Part shown: piece by piece, positions 31,849 to 41,719 of the stretch
How positions within the stretch are numbered: position 1 is the stretch's first letter
How the letters are laid out: the number at the start of each line of letters is the position of its first letter
Assembly: GCA_949295415.1 (NCBI GenBank)
Contig: CASFLA010000078.1
Location: 1 to 45,849, forward strand
Direction: 5' to 3'
Source of the DNA: an uncultured Oscillospiraceae bacterium
GTDB lineage: Bacteria > Bacillota > Clostridia > Oscillospirales > Acutalibacteraceae
DNA length: 45,849 nucleotides
Notes under the pieces: model-generated
Seen by the model: the letters and a program-made list of their open reading frames with translations, nothing else
Database searches by the model: none
What the model was told of the DNA's origin: nothing
Translations under genes and position numbers: made by a program

Positions 31849-34305
31849 ATGGGATGCAAAGTTGTCAGCGTTGCGGTTGATAATAATGTTTTCAAGACCG
31901 ATAAGCCATACCATTATTTTTTACCCGAGCATTTAACCGAAACCGCTAAGGCTGGTATGAGGGTTACTGTTCCGTTCGGAAAAGGTAATGTTAAGAAAAC
32001 GGGTCTTATTTTAGGCTTTGAGGAAGCCCCTTTAGGCACTAAATGCAAATTTGTTGATTCTTTGCTTGATGAAAAACCTGTTTTAACCGAAAAAATGTTG
32101 AAACTTGCCGCATTTATAAGAGAGCAAACCTTTTGCACCTATTATAATGCTATAAGAGTTTTACTTCCTCCCGGAATCAACTTTAAGATTAAGAATTCAT
32201 ATTCTTTAAGCGAATCGGCTGACCTTCTTTATGATTCTCTTTCTGATGAATTAAAAGAGATTGTCCGTCTTTTTAAAGAAACGGGTAAAGATTTAACTAA
32301 AGAGGTTGTTATATCAAGCCTTGGGCTTGCTAGTGATAATACCTTGGTTGAAAAGCTTGTTTCCAAAGGAGTTTTAATTAAAAATAGTGATGCTGTGCGC
32401 TCGGTATCAGATGCTTCACAGAAAATTGTTAAGCTCACCGATTTAGCGAATGATTTATCGCTTTTTAAGCTGACAGATAAGCAGAAAAGAGTTATTGCAA
32501 CTCTCAGTGAGATGGAATGTTGTTCGCTTAAAGAGCTCTGTTATTTTACAGGTTTTACATCTGCAGTCGTTAACGGTCTTCAGAAAAAGGGTTTAGTAAC
32601 GGTTTTTGAACAGGAATATTACAGAAATCCTTACAGTAATGTTTCTGTAAAAAACTATCAGCCTAAAAAGCTGACCGATGAACAGCAGCAAGCATTCGAA
32701 ACGCTTTATTCAGCATATACTGCGGACGCGCCCAAAACTGCTTTGCTCTGCGGTGTTACAGGGTCGGGAAAAACGCAGGTTTTTCTAAAGCTCTGCGAAG
32801 AGGTGGTTAAAAAGGGCAGAGGCGTTATTGTTATGGTGCCCGAAATAGCGCTTACTCCGCAAACTCTGAATATTTTCCATCAAAGATTTGGCTCATCGGT
32901 TGCGGTTTTTCATAGCGCTATGTCGCAGGGGCAACGCTTAGACGAATGGAAGCGAGTTAAAAATGGTGATGCTAAAATCGCCGTTGGAACCCGTTCCGCA
33001 GTATTTGCTCCCTTCGAGGATGTTGGTCTTATTATTATCGATGAGGAGCAGGAGCATACCTATAAATCCGAGATGAGTCCGCATTTTCATGCAAGAGATA
33101 TTGCAAGATTCAGGGCTGCACAGAGTAAAGGCTTGGTTGTTCTTTCTTCTGCTACACCGTCTATTGAAACCTATAGCGCGGCTTTATCGGGTAAATATTT
33201 GCTCTGTTCGCTTTCTAAAAGATACGGAAATGCTAAACTTCCTGTTTGCGAAACTGTTGATATGCGGAAGGAATTTGCGGCAGGAAACAAGGGCATTATC
33301 AGTAATCTTCTCTATGATAGACTGGATGATGCTTTAAAAAGCGGCCATCAGGCAATACTGCTTTTAAACCGCCGTGGATTTAATACTTATATTTCCTGTC
33401 CATCTTGCGGAGAGGTTTTAACCTGTGATAATTGCAGTATTTCGATGACATATCATTCTGCTAATAACCGCATTATGTGTCATTACTGTGGAAAATCAAA
33501 GAATTATTCCGATAAATGCTCTAATTGTGGTTGTGAGCAAATTAAATATACCGGCATTGGCACCCAAAAAGCCGAGGAGGAGTTAAAACAACTTTTCCCT
33601 GAGGCTAGAATTTTAAGAATGGATGCCGATAGCATAATGACCAGAACTGACTATGAAACATACCTTAAAAAGTTCTCGGACGGGAAATATGACATTATGC
33701 TTGGAACTCAAATGGTTGCTAAAGGTCTTGATTTTCCAAAGGTTACTGTAGTTGGTGTTTTAAATGCCGATACCTCGCTTCATAGCAGCGATTATCGCAG
33801 CTTTGAGAGAACATTTTCTCTGTTGGCACAGGTTGTTGGCAGGTCGGGTCGCGGTGATGATGAGGGAACTGCCGTTATTCAAACCAATAACCCTGATAAT
33901 CCAATTATTTCACTTGCTGCAACTCAGGACTATGATGCTTTCTATAAATCAGAGATACTGACGAGAAAGCTTATGGTTTATCCGCCTTATTGCGATATTG
34001 CAACGGTCTCCTTCCAAGGCGTTGACAGAAATTGGACTGAAAAAGCAGCAGGCGAATTTTTAAGCATTATAAAAAATAAGGCTTCAGGCCAATATAAAGA
34101 TTTAGTTAAAATTATTGTTTTAGGTCCTACCGTTGCGGCTGTGCCTAAGGTTAACAATAAGTATAGATATAAATTGATTATCAAATATAAAAATTCCGAA
34201 CATTTTAGAAAAATGATAAATGAGGTTTTTGATGCTTATTCATTAACTGAATATTTCAAAAAGGTTTCGGCATTCATTGATGTTAATCCGGATAGTATTA
34301 TTTGA
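31849..34305 (+). CDS. priA: Primosomal helicase PriA
   Basis: PriA restarts stalled replication forks by binding branched DNA and loading the primosome. The 818-residue product has an N-terminal DNA-binding domain, the Walker A motif GVTGSGKT (302-309), DEEQ near 398, and a zinc region with four CxxC pairs starting at C517 (CPSCG, CDNC, CHYCG, CSNCG). Helicase motifs GTQMVAKGLDFP and QVVGRSGRG follow. I start at ATG 31849, 8 bases behind GGGGGTG; the GTG nine bases earlier overlaps that site. The coaBC gene often found before priA is missing. Confidence 0.95.
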   Translation: MGCKVVSVAVDNNVFKTDKPYHYFLPEHLTETAKAGMRVTVPFGKGNVKKTGLILGFEEAPLGTKCKFVDSLLDEKPVLTEKMLKLAAFIREQTFCTYYNAIRVLLPPGINFKIKNSYSLSESADLLYDSLSDELKEIVRLFKETGKDLTKEVVISSLGLASDNTLVEKLVSKGVLIKNSDAVRSVSDASQKIVKLTDLANDLSLFKLTDKQKRVIATLSEMECCSLKELCYFTGFTSAVVNGLQKKGLVTVFEQEYYRNPYSNVSVKNYQPKKLTDEQQQAFETLYSAYTADAPKTALLCGVTGSGKTQVFLKLCEEVVKKGRGVIVMVPEIALTPQTLNIFHQRFGSSVAVFHSAMSQGQRLDEWKRVKNGDAKIAVGTRSAVFAPFEDVGLIIIDEEQEHTYKSEMSPHFHARDIARFRAAQSKGLVVLSSATPSIETYSAALSGKYLLCSLSKRYGNAKLPVCETVDMRKEFAAGNKGIISNLLYDRLDDALKSGHQAILLLNRRGFNTYISCPSCGEVLTCDNCSISMTYHSANNRIMCHYCGKSKNYSDKCSNCGCEQIKYTGIGTQKAEEELKQLFPEARILRMDADSIMTRTDYETYLKKFSDGKYDIMLGTQMVAKGLDFPKVTVVGVLNADTSLHSSDYRSFERTFSLLAQVVGRSGRGDDEGTAVIQTNNPDNPIISLAATQDYDAFYKSEILTRKLMVYPPYCDIATVSFQGVDRNWTEKAAGEFLSIIKNKASGQYKDLVKIIVLGPTVAAVPKVNNKYRYKLIIKYKNSEHFRKMINEVFDAYSLTEYFKKVSAFIDVNPDSII

Positions 34306-34319
34306 GATAGGTGATTTTT

Positions 34320-34778
34320 ATGGCATTAAGAAATATTGTAAAAGAGGGCGACCCTACTTTGCGTAAGATTTCGCGCTCTGTTTTGAACTTTGATGAAAAA
34401 TTGTGGACCTTGCTTGATGATATGGCTGAAACAATGTATAACGCTGATGGTTGCGGTCTTGCTGCACCGCAGGTTGGCATTTTACGTAGAGTGTGCATAA
34501 TAGATGTTGGCGAGGGTCTTTTGGAGCTTGTTAACCCTGTTGTTGAAGCCGAAGAGGGCGTTCAAGAAGAAACTGAGGGTTGCCTTTCTTGCCCCGGTGA
34601 ATACGGAACAACCAGAAGACCTATGAAGGTTACTGTTCGTGCGCAGGATAGAAACGGCAATGCCTTTACTGTTGAGGGCGAGGGATTAAAAGCTCGTGCT
34701 CTTTGTCACGAAATTGACCATCTTAACGGCATTCTTTATAAAGATAAGGTTATTGGCCCTAGGGGCAAGGTGAATTAA
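34320..34778 (+). CDS. def: Peptide deformylase
   Basis: This metalloenzyme removes the formyl group from new proteins. The 152-residue product has all three motifs: GCGLAAPQ (44-51), EGCLSCPG near 88 with the metal cysteine, and CHEIDHLNG near 132 with the HExxH-type zinc or iron ligands. I choose ATG 34320, behind TAGGTGA; a GTG nine bases earlier overlaps that site. The fmt gene starts in the base right after its stop, pairing the two enzymes of formyl-methionine turnover. Confidence 0.96.
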   Translation: MALRNIVKEGDPTLRKISRSVLNFDEKLWTLLDDMAETMYNADGCGLAAPQVGILRRVCIIDVGEGLLELVNPVVEAEEGVQEETEGCLSCPGEYGTTRRPMKVTVRAQDRNGNAFTVEGEGLKARALCHEIDHLNGILYKDKVIGPRGKVN

Positions 34779-35702
34779 ATGCGAATAGTTTTTATGGGAA
34801 CTCCCGATTTTGCAGTAAATTCTTTGGAGAGTTTAATAAATGCAGGTCATGAGATTGTCGGTGTTTTCACTCAGCCCGACAAACCCCAGGGAAGAAAAAT
34901 GGTTTTAACTGCGCCGCCCGTCAAGCAATTTGCTTTAGAAAATGGCTTAAAGGTTTATCAACCAACCTCGGTCAGAAATGAAGAGGCGTTTGATTTACTT
35001 AAATCTTTAGAACCTGAACTTATTGCGGTTGTTGCTTACGGTAAAATTATTCCTGAAAATATATTAAATCTGCCAAAATTCGGTTGTGTAAATGTTCATG
35101 CTTCGCTGTTGCCGAGGCATAGGGGTGCATCTCCTATACAGACTGCAATCCTTTGCGGCGACAAGGTAACAGGCGTTACAACTCAGAAAATGGATATTGG
35201 CGTTGATACAGGCGATATTCTATTAGCCGATAAGACCGATATTTTGCCAACCGATAATTTCGAAACCTTGCATGATAAATTAGCGGTTCAGGGCGCTAAG
35301 CTTTTAGTTGAAACAGTTTCAGGTCTTGAAAACGGCACAATTATCCCTCAAAAACAGTCGGAAGACGGCGTTACTCATGCTTCTATTATTACTAAGGAAA
35401 TGGGTCGGATAGATTTCAATAAGACTGCCGATGAAATTGATTGCTTAATTCGTGCGTTTACTCCTTGGCCGTCAGCCTATTTATTTATTGCCGGTAAGAG
35501 AGTTAAGGTTAAAAAAGCGGTAGTCGGCGCTAAGACAAACTCACAAGTCGGAACAGTCATTGAAACCAAAAACGGATTAACTGTTGCCTGCGGAGGTGCT
35601 ACCTCAATTGTCTTTGAGGAGCTTCAGCCTGAGGGCAAGGGTGTTATGACCGCCAAAGCCTTTTTAAATGGGTATTCTATAGAAACAGGGGAGAAGCTTT
35701 AG
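34779..35702 (+). CDS. fmt: Methionyl-tRNA formyltransferase
   Basis: Fmt formylates initiator Met-tRNA with 10-formyl-tetrahydrofolate. The 307-residue product shows MRIVFMGTPDFAV, TQPDKPQGRK near 31, VVAYGKIIP near 84, the active-site NVHASLLPRHRGASPIQ near 107, and MDIGVDTGDIL near 144. The start follows the def stop directly, and its stop overlaps the rsmB start by one base. Confidence 0.96.
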   Translation: MRIVFMGTPDFAVNSLESLINAGHEIVGVFTQPDKPQGRKMVLTAPPVKQFALENGLKVYQPTSVRNEEAFDLLKSLEPELIAVVAYGKIIPENILNLPKFGCVNVHASLLPRHRGASPIQTAILCGDKVTGVTTQKMDIGVDTGDILLADKTDILPTDNFETLHDKLAVQGAKLLVETVSGLENGTIIPQKQSEDGVTHASIITKEMGRIDFNKTADEIDCLIRAFTPWPSAYLFIAGKRVKVKKAVVGAKTNSQVGTVIETKNGLTVACGGATSIVFEELQPEGKGVMTAKAFLNGYSIETGEKL

Positions 35703-36976
35703 TGAATGCGCGTCAGGTTGCGGTTAAGGTTTTATCTGAAATAGAGCGAGATGGCAGTTATTCAAATATTGCCTCTGATGCGGCGATTGACGGTGCAAAG
35801 CTATCCCGTCAGGATTCTGCGCTTGCAAGCCTTTTAATTTATGGTGTTTTGCAACGAAAATTAACGCTTGATTATGTCTTAAAAACCTTTACGGATAAAA
35901 GCTTACATAAAATTCACCCCTTTGTTTTATCGGTTATGAGGGTTGGCGCTTATCAACTGATGTTCACTGATAAAATTCCTGCTTCTGCCGCTATAAATGA
36001 GGCGGTTAAGATTGTTAAAAGCTCTAAGCAACGCTTTGCGGCAGGTTTTTGCAATGCGGTATTGAGAAAAATTGCGGATAATAGGGAGGAACTTCTTGAA
36101 ACAATTAGTCAAAGCGATAACCCTCTGGTCAAATATTCCTGCCCAAAGGAGCTTTACTTAAGTTTAGAAAAGAATTATTCCTCTGAGTTTGCGAATGACT
36201 TTTTAAGTGAATCTCTGCTTTCGCCAAAAACCTATGCAGCAGTAAATCTTTCTAAAACCGATTATGAAACACTTTCTTCGTCGCTTGCGGAAAAAGGAAT
36301 AGTTTGCGAAAAAGATGAGGATACAAAAACTGCTTTTACAATTAAGAATGCAGGTGCTGTTGAAAATCTTTCTGAATTTAAAAACGGACTATTATTTATT
36401 CAGGATAAAGCATCGCAAATTGCAATCCAAAATCTTAGATTAGAAGAAAATATGAGGGTTTTAGATGTTTGTGCAGCTCCCGGCGGAAAAAGCTTTACTG
36501 CGGCTTCGCTTATGAAAAACAGCGGCGAGATTGTTTCTTGCGATATTTATGAAGCAAGAGTCGGTCTTATTAAAAATGGTGCTGATAGACTTGGTTTTTC
36601 AAATATAAAGCCACTTTGTAACGATGCTTCCCAATATAATAAAGCATTAGGCGAGTTTGACCGCGTTATCTGCGATGTTCCGTGCTCCGGGTTGGGTGTC
36701 ATAAGGCGCAAACCGGAGATTAAATATAAGAAAATTGCCGATTATGCCGATTTGCCCAAAATTCAGTTCGATATTTTATCTGCATCGGCTAAGTATCTTA
36801 AGCCCGAAGGTATTTTAATTTATTCTACTTGCACAGTTCGATGTGCTGAGAATGAAGATGTCGTAAGTAAGTTTTTAAGCGAGAATAAAGAGTTTGAGCT
36901 TATAAAATCTCAAACCCTTTCTCCCAAGCAAAACGGGACCGACGGATTTTTCTATTCAGTATTAAAGAGGAAATAA
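35702..36976 (+). CDS. rsmB: 16S rRNA (cytosine-967-C5)-methyltransferase RsmB
   Basis: RsmB (Sun) methylates C967 of 16S rRNA with SAM. The 424-residue product has an N-terminal NusB-like RNA-binding domain (to about 140) and a Rossmann methyltransferase domain with DVCAAPGGKSF near 255, DVPCSGLGVIRRKPE near 325 with a catalytic cysteine, and STCTVRCAENE near 378 with the second. The start is GTG, sharing one base with the fmt stop. Confidence 0.94.
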   Translation: MNARQVAVKVLSEIERDGSYSNIASDAAIDGAKLSRQDSALASLLIYGVLQRKLTLDYVLKTFTDKSLHKIHPFVLSVMRVGAYQLMFTDKIPASAAINEAVKIVKSSKQRFAAGFCNAVLRKIADNREELLETISQSDNPLVKYSCPKELYLSLEKNYSSEFANDFLSESLLSPKTYAAVNLSKTDYETLSSSLAEKGIVCEKDEDTKTAFTIKNAGAVENLSEFKNGLLFIQDKASQIAIQNLRLEENMRVLDVCAAPGGKSFTAASLMKNSGEIVSCDIYEARVGLIKNGADRLGFSNIKPLCNDASQYNKALGEFDRVICDVPCSGLGVIRRKPEIKYKKIADYADLPKIQFDILSASAKYLKPEGILIYSTCTVRCAENEDVVSKFLSENKEFELIKSQTLSPKQNGTDGFFYSVLKRK

Positions 36977-36977
36977 T

Positions 36978-38015
36978 ATGTCAAAAATTGATATAAGGTC
37001 ATTGAAGTTTGATGAGCTTCAGCAGATAGTGAAAGACCTTGGTCTTCCTGCTTTTCGCGCAGGTCAGATTTTCAAATGGTTACAGCTCGGCGTTGAAAGT
37101 TTTGACGAGATGACCGATATTCCGATAAAATTGCGCGAAAAATTACAAGAAGGTTACTATATTGTAACCGCAAAAATCAAAAAAAGACTTGAATCTTCAA
37201 TAGATGATACTGTAAAATATCTTTATGAAATGTATGATGGAGAATTAGTCGAATCGGTTTTGATGAAATACAACCATGGCTATAGTATCTGCATTTCAAC
37301 CCAAATCGGTTGCCGAATGGGTTGTAGATTTTGCGCTTCGGGCTTGCTTGGTCTTTCCCGCAATCTCTCAGCAGGAGAGATGTTAGCGCAAATAACAGCC
37401 GCTCAGCGTGACCGAGGTATCAGGATATCCAACGTTGTTCTAATGGGTATGGGAGAACCTATGGATAATCTTGATGAGGTTGTCCGCTTCTTAGAGCTTG
37501 TATCTGATGAGCGCGGCTTAAATATAGGTTTAAGGCATATTTCAGTTTCAACTTCGGGCGTTGTTCCGGGAATCTATAAGCTTAGCGAATATAATTTCCC
37601 TATAACGCTTTCAATTTCACTTCATGCGCCTAATGATAAGATTAGGTCTGAAATTATGAGGGTTAACCGAAAATGGAATATAGTCGAGCTTATTAAGGCT
37701 TGTAAGGATTATATTAAGGCTACCGGCCGCAGAATTTCTTTTGAATATGCGGTTATAAGCGGCGTTAATGATAGCGATGAGGCGGCAAAGGAATTGGCAG
37801 GCCTGCTTAAAGGAATGCTTTGCCATGTCAACCTTATTCCTGCTAATCCTGTCAAGGAAAATACTTATAAAAAGCCTGACCGCAAAAAGATTGAGCATTT
37901 TTGCAAAAAGCTTTGCGATTTAGGCCTTAATGCTACCATAAGGAGAACCTTAGGGTCGGATATTGATGCTTCCTGCGGCCAGTTAAGAAGAAAGGCAAAG
38001 GAAGAACAACTTTAA
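36978..38015 (+). CDS. rlmN: 23S rRNA (adenine-2503-C2)-methyltransferase RlmN
   Basis: RlmN is a radical SAM enzyme that methylates A2503 of 23S rRNA and some tRNAs. The 345-residue product has the cluster motif CRMGCRFC (C112, C116, C119), GMGEPMDN near 157, SISLHAPND near 212, and a second catalytic cysteine near residue 333 (SDIDASCGQLR) that carries the methyl group. This matches RlmN rather than Cfr. It starts one base after the rsmB stop. Confidence 0.95.
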   Translation: MSKIDIRSLKFDELQQIVKDLGLPAFRAGQIFKWLQLGVESFDEMTDIPIKLREKLQEGYYIVTAKIKKRLESSIDDTVKYLYEMYDGELVESVLMKYNHGYSICISTQIGCRMGCRFCASGLLGLSRNLSAGEMLAQITAAQRDRGIRISNVVLMGMGEPMDNLDEVVRFLELVSDERGLNIGLRHISVSTSGVVPGIYKLSEYNFPITLSISLHAPNDKIRSEIMRVNRKWNIVELIKACKDYIKATGRRISFEYAVISGVNDSDEAAKELAGLLKGMLCHVNLIPANPVKENTYKKPDRKKIEHFCKKLCDLGLNATIRRTLGSDIDASCGQLRRKAKEEQL

Positions 38016-38035
38016 TTGTTAGGGGGTGCAGAAAA

Positions 38036-38767
38036 ATGAATATCTTTAGCTCTACCGATAAAGGAAAGGTTCGCTCAAGCAACCAGGATGCTGTTGCCAC
38101 GGGTCTCTTTTCTGATGGCACAGTTTGGGCCATTGTTTGCGACGGTATGGGTGGTGCAAGTGGCGGTAATATTGCCAGCCGATTAGCTATTGAATATCTT
38201 TCTGCATCCTTAAAATCAGGATATAGATCAAATATGGGCGAAAGTTCAATTAAAAACTTGCTTGAAACTGCAATTTATGCAGCTAATATCCGCGTATTTG
38301 ATAAATCGAGAGAAAACAGCGAGCTTAACGGTATGGGAACAACGGTTGTTATCGCCATTGTTACTGAGAAAGAGGCGTATTTCTCTCATGTTGGTGATTC
38401 GAGGGCGTATTTGATTGATGAAAATAATATCACTCAGATAACCCGCGACCACTCGATTGTTCAGTCTATGATTGAAGAGGGTAAGATTTCGGCTGAAGAG
38501 GCAAAACATCATCCGAGAAAAAATGTTATAACAAGAGCGCTCGGTGTTGATGAATCGGTTGTTCCTGAATTTACTGTTTGCGATTTTAAGGAGAATGAAA
38601 AAATATTGCTCTGCACTGACGGTTTGTCTAACTTCGTTGATGCAAATGAGATTAAGGAAATTCTTATTAAAGACGGTAGCGGTGATTATTCAAAGCAGCT
38701 TGTTGATTTGGCTAACGATAATGGCGGCGGGGACAATATTACCGCAGTTGTTATTCAAAATAAATAA
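38036..38767 (+). CDS. prpC: PP2C-family serine/threonine phosphatase (PrpC/Stp)
   Basis: PrpC reverses the phosphorylations made by the PASTA kinase encoded next to it. The 243-residue product has the PP2C metal-binding residues: STDKGKVRSSNQDA near the start, VCDGMGGASGG near 41, THVGDSRAYL-like SHVGDSRAYL near 118, TRDHSIVQ, LCTDGLSNF near 194 and GGGDNITAVV near the end. RBS GGGGGTG precedes ATG 38036. Confidence 0.95.
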   Translation: MNIFSSTDKGKVRSSNQDAVATGLFSDGTVWAIVCDGMGGASGGNIASRLAIEYLSASLKSGYRSNMGESSIKNLLETAIYAANIRVFDKSRENSELNGMGTTVVIAIVTEKEAYFSHVGDSRAYLIDENNITQITRDHSIVQSMIEEGKISAEEAKHHPRKNVITRALGVDESVVPEFTVCDFKENEKILLCTDGLSNFVDANEIKEILIKDGSGDYSKQLVDLANDNGGGDNITAVVIQNK

Positions 38768-38817
38768 TCGGCATATGGTTTATTAGAATTATTAACTTTA
38801 AGATTGGATGTTGAACT

Positions 38818-40827
38818 ATGGATAAGTTTGTCGGAAAGCGACTTGACGGCAGGTATGAACTTCAGGAAATCATCGGTGTTGGCGGTATGGCTGTTGTTTA
38901 TAAGGCATACGACTGCATCGAGGATAGAATTGTTGCTGTTAAAATTCTCAAAGAAGAGTTTATCAGCAATGAGGAGTTTATCATTCGTTTTAAGAACGAA
39001 TCTAAGGCGATAGCCGTGCTTAATCATCCTAACATTGTTAAGGTTTATGATGTTAGCTTTGGCGATTTGATTCAGTATATTGTTATGGAATATGTTGACG
39101 GTATTACCTTAAAGCAATATATTGCAAAGCAGGGCTCATTGCGTTGGAAGGATGCAGTTTATCTTACCATTCAGGTTTTAAGAGCATTACAGCATGCTCA
39201 TGATAAGGGTATTGTTCATCGTGATGTTAAGCCGCAGAATATTATGCTTCTTTCCGATGGAACTATTAAGGTTGCCGATTTTGGTATTGCAAGATTTGCA
39301 AGAAGTGAGCATAAAACGATGACCGATAAAGCTATCGGCTCGGTTCACTATATCAGCCCCGAGCAAGCAAGAGGCGAAGCTGCTGACGAGAAAGCAGACA
39401 TCTATTCTGTTGGTGTTATGCTTTATGAAATGCTTACAGGTCGTTTACCCTTTGAGGCTGATAGTGCGGTTTCTGTTGCTATCATGCAGTTGCAGAAGGA
39501 GCCTGTTCTTCCGAGAGATATAAATGATACTATTCCTGTTGGCCTTGAGCAGATTACTATGCATGCAATGCAGAAGGATGTTTCAAAAAGATACAAGTCA
39601 GCCGCTGAGATGCTCCGCGACTTAGAGGAGTTCCGCCGTAGTCCTGATACCGTTTTTGAATATACTTATTTTGTTGATAGCGAACCTACAAAATTTATTG
39701 ATGCAGTTAATATTGCTCAGTCTGATAAAAATATAGATGATGATTTTGAAGATGAGTATGAGGAGGAGCAGGAGGAGAAATCTCCCGTTATTCCGATTCT
39801 CGCAGGCGTTGCCGTCGCATTTATAATTACTGCAATTGTTGTATTTATATTTGTTTGGCGTTCATGGGGTAAAAAGACCGAGTCTATTATCGTTCCTCAA
39901 TTTATCGGCAAAACTTACACTGAACTTTTAAATGACGCAACCTATGCCGATTATCAGTTTGAGGTTAAAAAGGCTCATGATGCAGACCATCCTGCAGGAA
40001 CAATTATTGCTCAGAGCTATCCCGAGGGAAGAAAAATCAAGAAAACACAGACCATTACTATTACTGTCAGTGAGGGCCCGGAGCTTGTAACAATTCCCGA
40101 TATAACTAACTTTGATATAAACACTGCTAAGCAGGCATTAAGAGCAAAGGGCATTGAAGCGGAACTGATTTATCAGACCGATGCTACTATTGCTTCCGGC
40201 TTTGTTATAACAACTAATCCTCCCGCAAAAAAGCAAATTCCCGTTGGTGAAAAAATTGATGTATATGTAAGCCTTGGCGCCGAAATTATATATGTTTCGT
40301 ATGATGATTTCACCGGTTATGATATTGAGGTTGCCAAGAAAAAGATTGAGGATGCAGGTCTTACAGTTGGTGAAATAACCTATCAGGATAGCACCAAGCC
40401 TAAGAATATTGTTATTGCGCAGACCCCCGATTCCTCAACTAATACTACCATTGCTAAGGGAACTGCAGTTGATTTAGTTGTCAGCACAGGCACTATCTCA
40501 TACACCTATGAGCTTGTTATAAAAGACCTGCCTAAGAACTTCCTCGAGAGCCATAAGAAAATGGTGCTCACTGTTTCGGCAAGCGGTGTTGAGCTTGATA
40601 AGACACCTACTTTTGATGCCAACATTCTTGAATCGCCTTGGTCATTCAATATAACATCTAAAAAGAGCACAACTAATGTTATTATTTCTATTAAATATAA
40701 TAGCGATAACAGTGAGATTGAAAAGGCTCTTGTTTATCGGATAGACTTCGATAAGAAGACTGCTACACTTATCGAAAACAATATTCCTGATGCTCATCTT
40801 GCACAACAGGGTGCAGGCAATGAGTAA
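38818..40827 (+). CDS. prkC: Serine/threonine protein kinase with three PASTA domains (PrkC)
   Basis: PrkC senses cell-wall fragments and phosphorylates proteins in growth control and spore germination. The 669-residue protein has a cytoplasmic kinase domain (to about 275) with GVGGMAVVYKA, the ATP lysine in VAVKIL, HRDVKPQN near 137 and DFG near 157. An acidic linker is followed by one membrane helix (about 323-350) and three PASTA repeats outside (about 359-560), then a C-terminal extension of about 100 residues. Its end overlaps rsgA by 8 bases. Confidence 0.95.
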   Translation: MDKFVGKRLDGRYELQEIIGVGGMAVVYKAYDCIEDRIVAVKILKEEFISNEEFIIRFKNESKAIAVLNHPNIVKVYDVSFGDLIQYIVMEYVDGITLKQYIAKQGSLRWKDAVYLTIQVLRALQHAHDKGIVHRDVKPQNIMLLSDGTIKVADFGIARFARSEHKTMTDKAIGSVHYISPEQARGEAADEKADIYSVGVMLYEMLTGRLPFEADSAVSVAIMQLQKEPVLPRDINDTIPVGLEQITMHAMQKDVSKRYKSAAEMLRDLEEFRRSPDTVFEYTYFVDSEPTKFIDAVNIAQSDKNIDDDFEDEYEEEQEEKSPVIPILAGVAVAFIITAIVVFIFVWRSWGKKTESIIVPQFIGKTYTELLNDATYADYQFEVKKAHDADHPAGTIIAQSYPEGRKIKKTQTITITVSEGPELVTIPDITNFDINTAKQALRAKGIEAELIYQTDATIASGFVITTNPPAKKQIPVGEKIDVYVSLGAEIIYVSYDDFTGYDIEVAKKKIEDAGLTVGEITYQDSTKPKNIVIAQTPDSSTNTTIAKGTAVDLVVSTGTISYTYELVIKDLPKNFLESHKKMVLTVSASGVELDKTPTFDANILESPWSFNITSKKSTTNVIISIKYNSDNSEIEKALVYRIDFDKKTATLIENNIPDAHLAQQGAGNE

Positions 40828-41719
40828 CGGGTCAGTTTTAAAAGGTATAATAACAAAATCCATTGCCGGCTTCTGCTATGTAGAAGTCGGCAATGCAGTA
40901 TATGAATGTAAGCCTCGCGGCGCTTTCAGAAAATCAGGAATTTCACCATTAGCAGGTGATAGGGTTGAAATAACGGTTGATGAAAACAAAAAAGGCACAG
41001 TTGAAAAAATATTCGACCGAAAAAATATGCTTATCCGTCCGCCTCTTAGTAATATTGATAAATTGTTTATTGTATCTTCTGCATGTTTGCCTTCGGTCAA
41101 CACTTTGCTTATTGACCGAATGATTGCCATTGCCGAATATTTGGATATTGAACCGATAATAGTTTTCAATAAAGCTGATATTGGTGATTTTCAGAATATT
41201 CCTGAAATATATGAGAAAATCGGGTATAAAACCTTTATTGTTTCGGCTAAGAACAACGAGGGTCTTGATAAAATTAAGCAGGAGTTGTCAGGAGTTGTTT
41301 CGGCTTTTTCGGGTAACTCGGGCGTTGGTAAATCAACCATTTTAAACGCTATTTTACCCGAGCTCTCTCTCAATGTTGGTGAGGTTAGCGAGAAGCTTGG
41401 CCGCGGTAGGCATACAACTCGCCATGTTGAGTTATATAAGGCTTTTAATGGTTATGTTGCCGATACCCCGGGTTTTTCAAGCTTGGAGCTTACCGATTTT
41501 AACATTAAAGATAAAACCAATCTTCAATATTGCTTTAAAGAGTTTGCAAAATATATCGGCTCTTGCCGTTTTTCTTCATGCGCTCATATCAGTGAACACG
41601 GTTGCCCGATTGTTGCGGCAGTAAATAACGGTTCTATAGCAAAATCAAGGCATGAAAACTATATAACCCTTTATGATGAATTGAAGAAGATAAACTCTTG
41701 GGAGATAAATAAAAAATGA
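40820..41719 (+). CDS. rsgA: Ribosome small-subunit-dependent GTPase RsgA
   Basis: RsgA helps in late maturation of the 30S subunit and has a circularly permuted GTPase domain. The 299-residue product has an N-terminal OB fold, FNKAD near 114 (G4), GNSGVGKST near 170 (G1), DTPGFSSLEL near 215 (G3) and a C-terminal zinc site with C, C, H, C (RFSSCAHISEHGCP). I choose ATG 40820; the longer frame from 40790 lies within prkC. Confidence 0.93.
   Translation: MSNGSVLKGIITKSIAGFCYVEVGNAVYECKPRGAFRKSGISPLAGDRVEITVDENKKGTVEKIFDRKNMLIRPPLSNIDKLFIVSSACLPSVNTLLIDRMIAIAEYLDIEPIIVFNKADIGDFQNIPEIYEKIGYKTFIVSAKNNEGLDKIKQELSGVVSAFSGNSGVGKSTILNAILPELSLNVGEVSEKLGRGRHTTRHVELYKAFNGYVADTPGFSSLELTDFNIKDKTNLQYCFKEFAKYIGSCRFSSCAHISEHGCPIVAAVNNGSIAKSRHENYITLYDELKKINSWEINKK

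Noticed and set aside
38783-38796. A second PerR-type box ahead of prkC
   Set aside because: TTAGAATTATTAAC matches only one arm of the palindrome. The other arm is broken and no promoter is placed with it.
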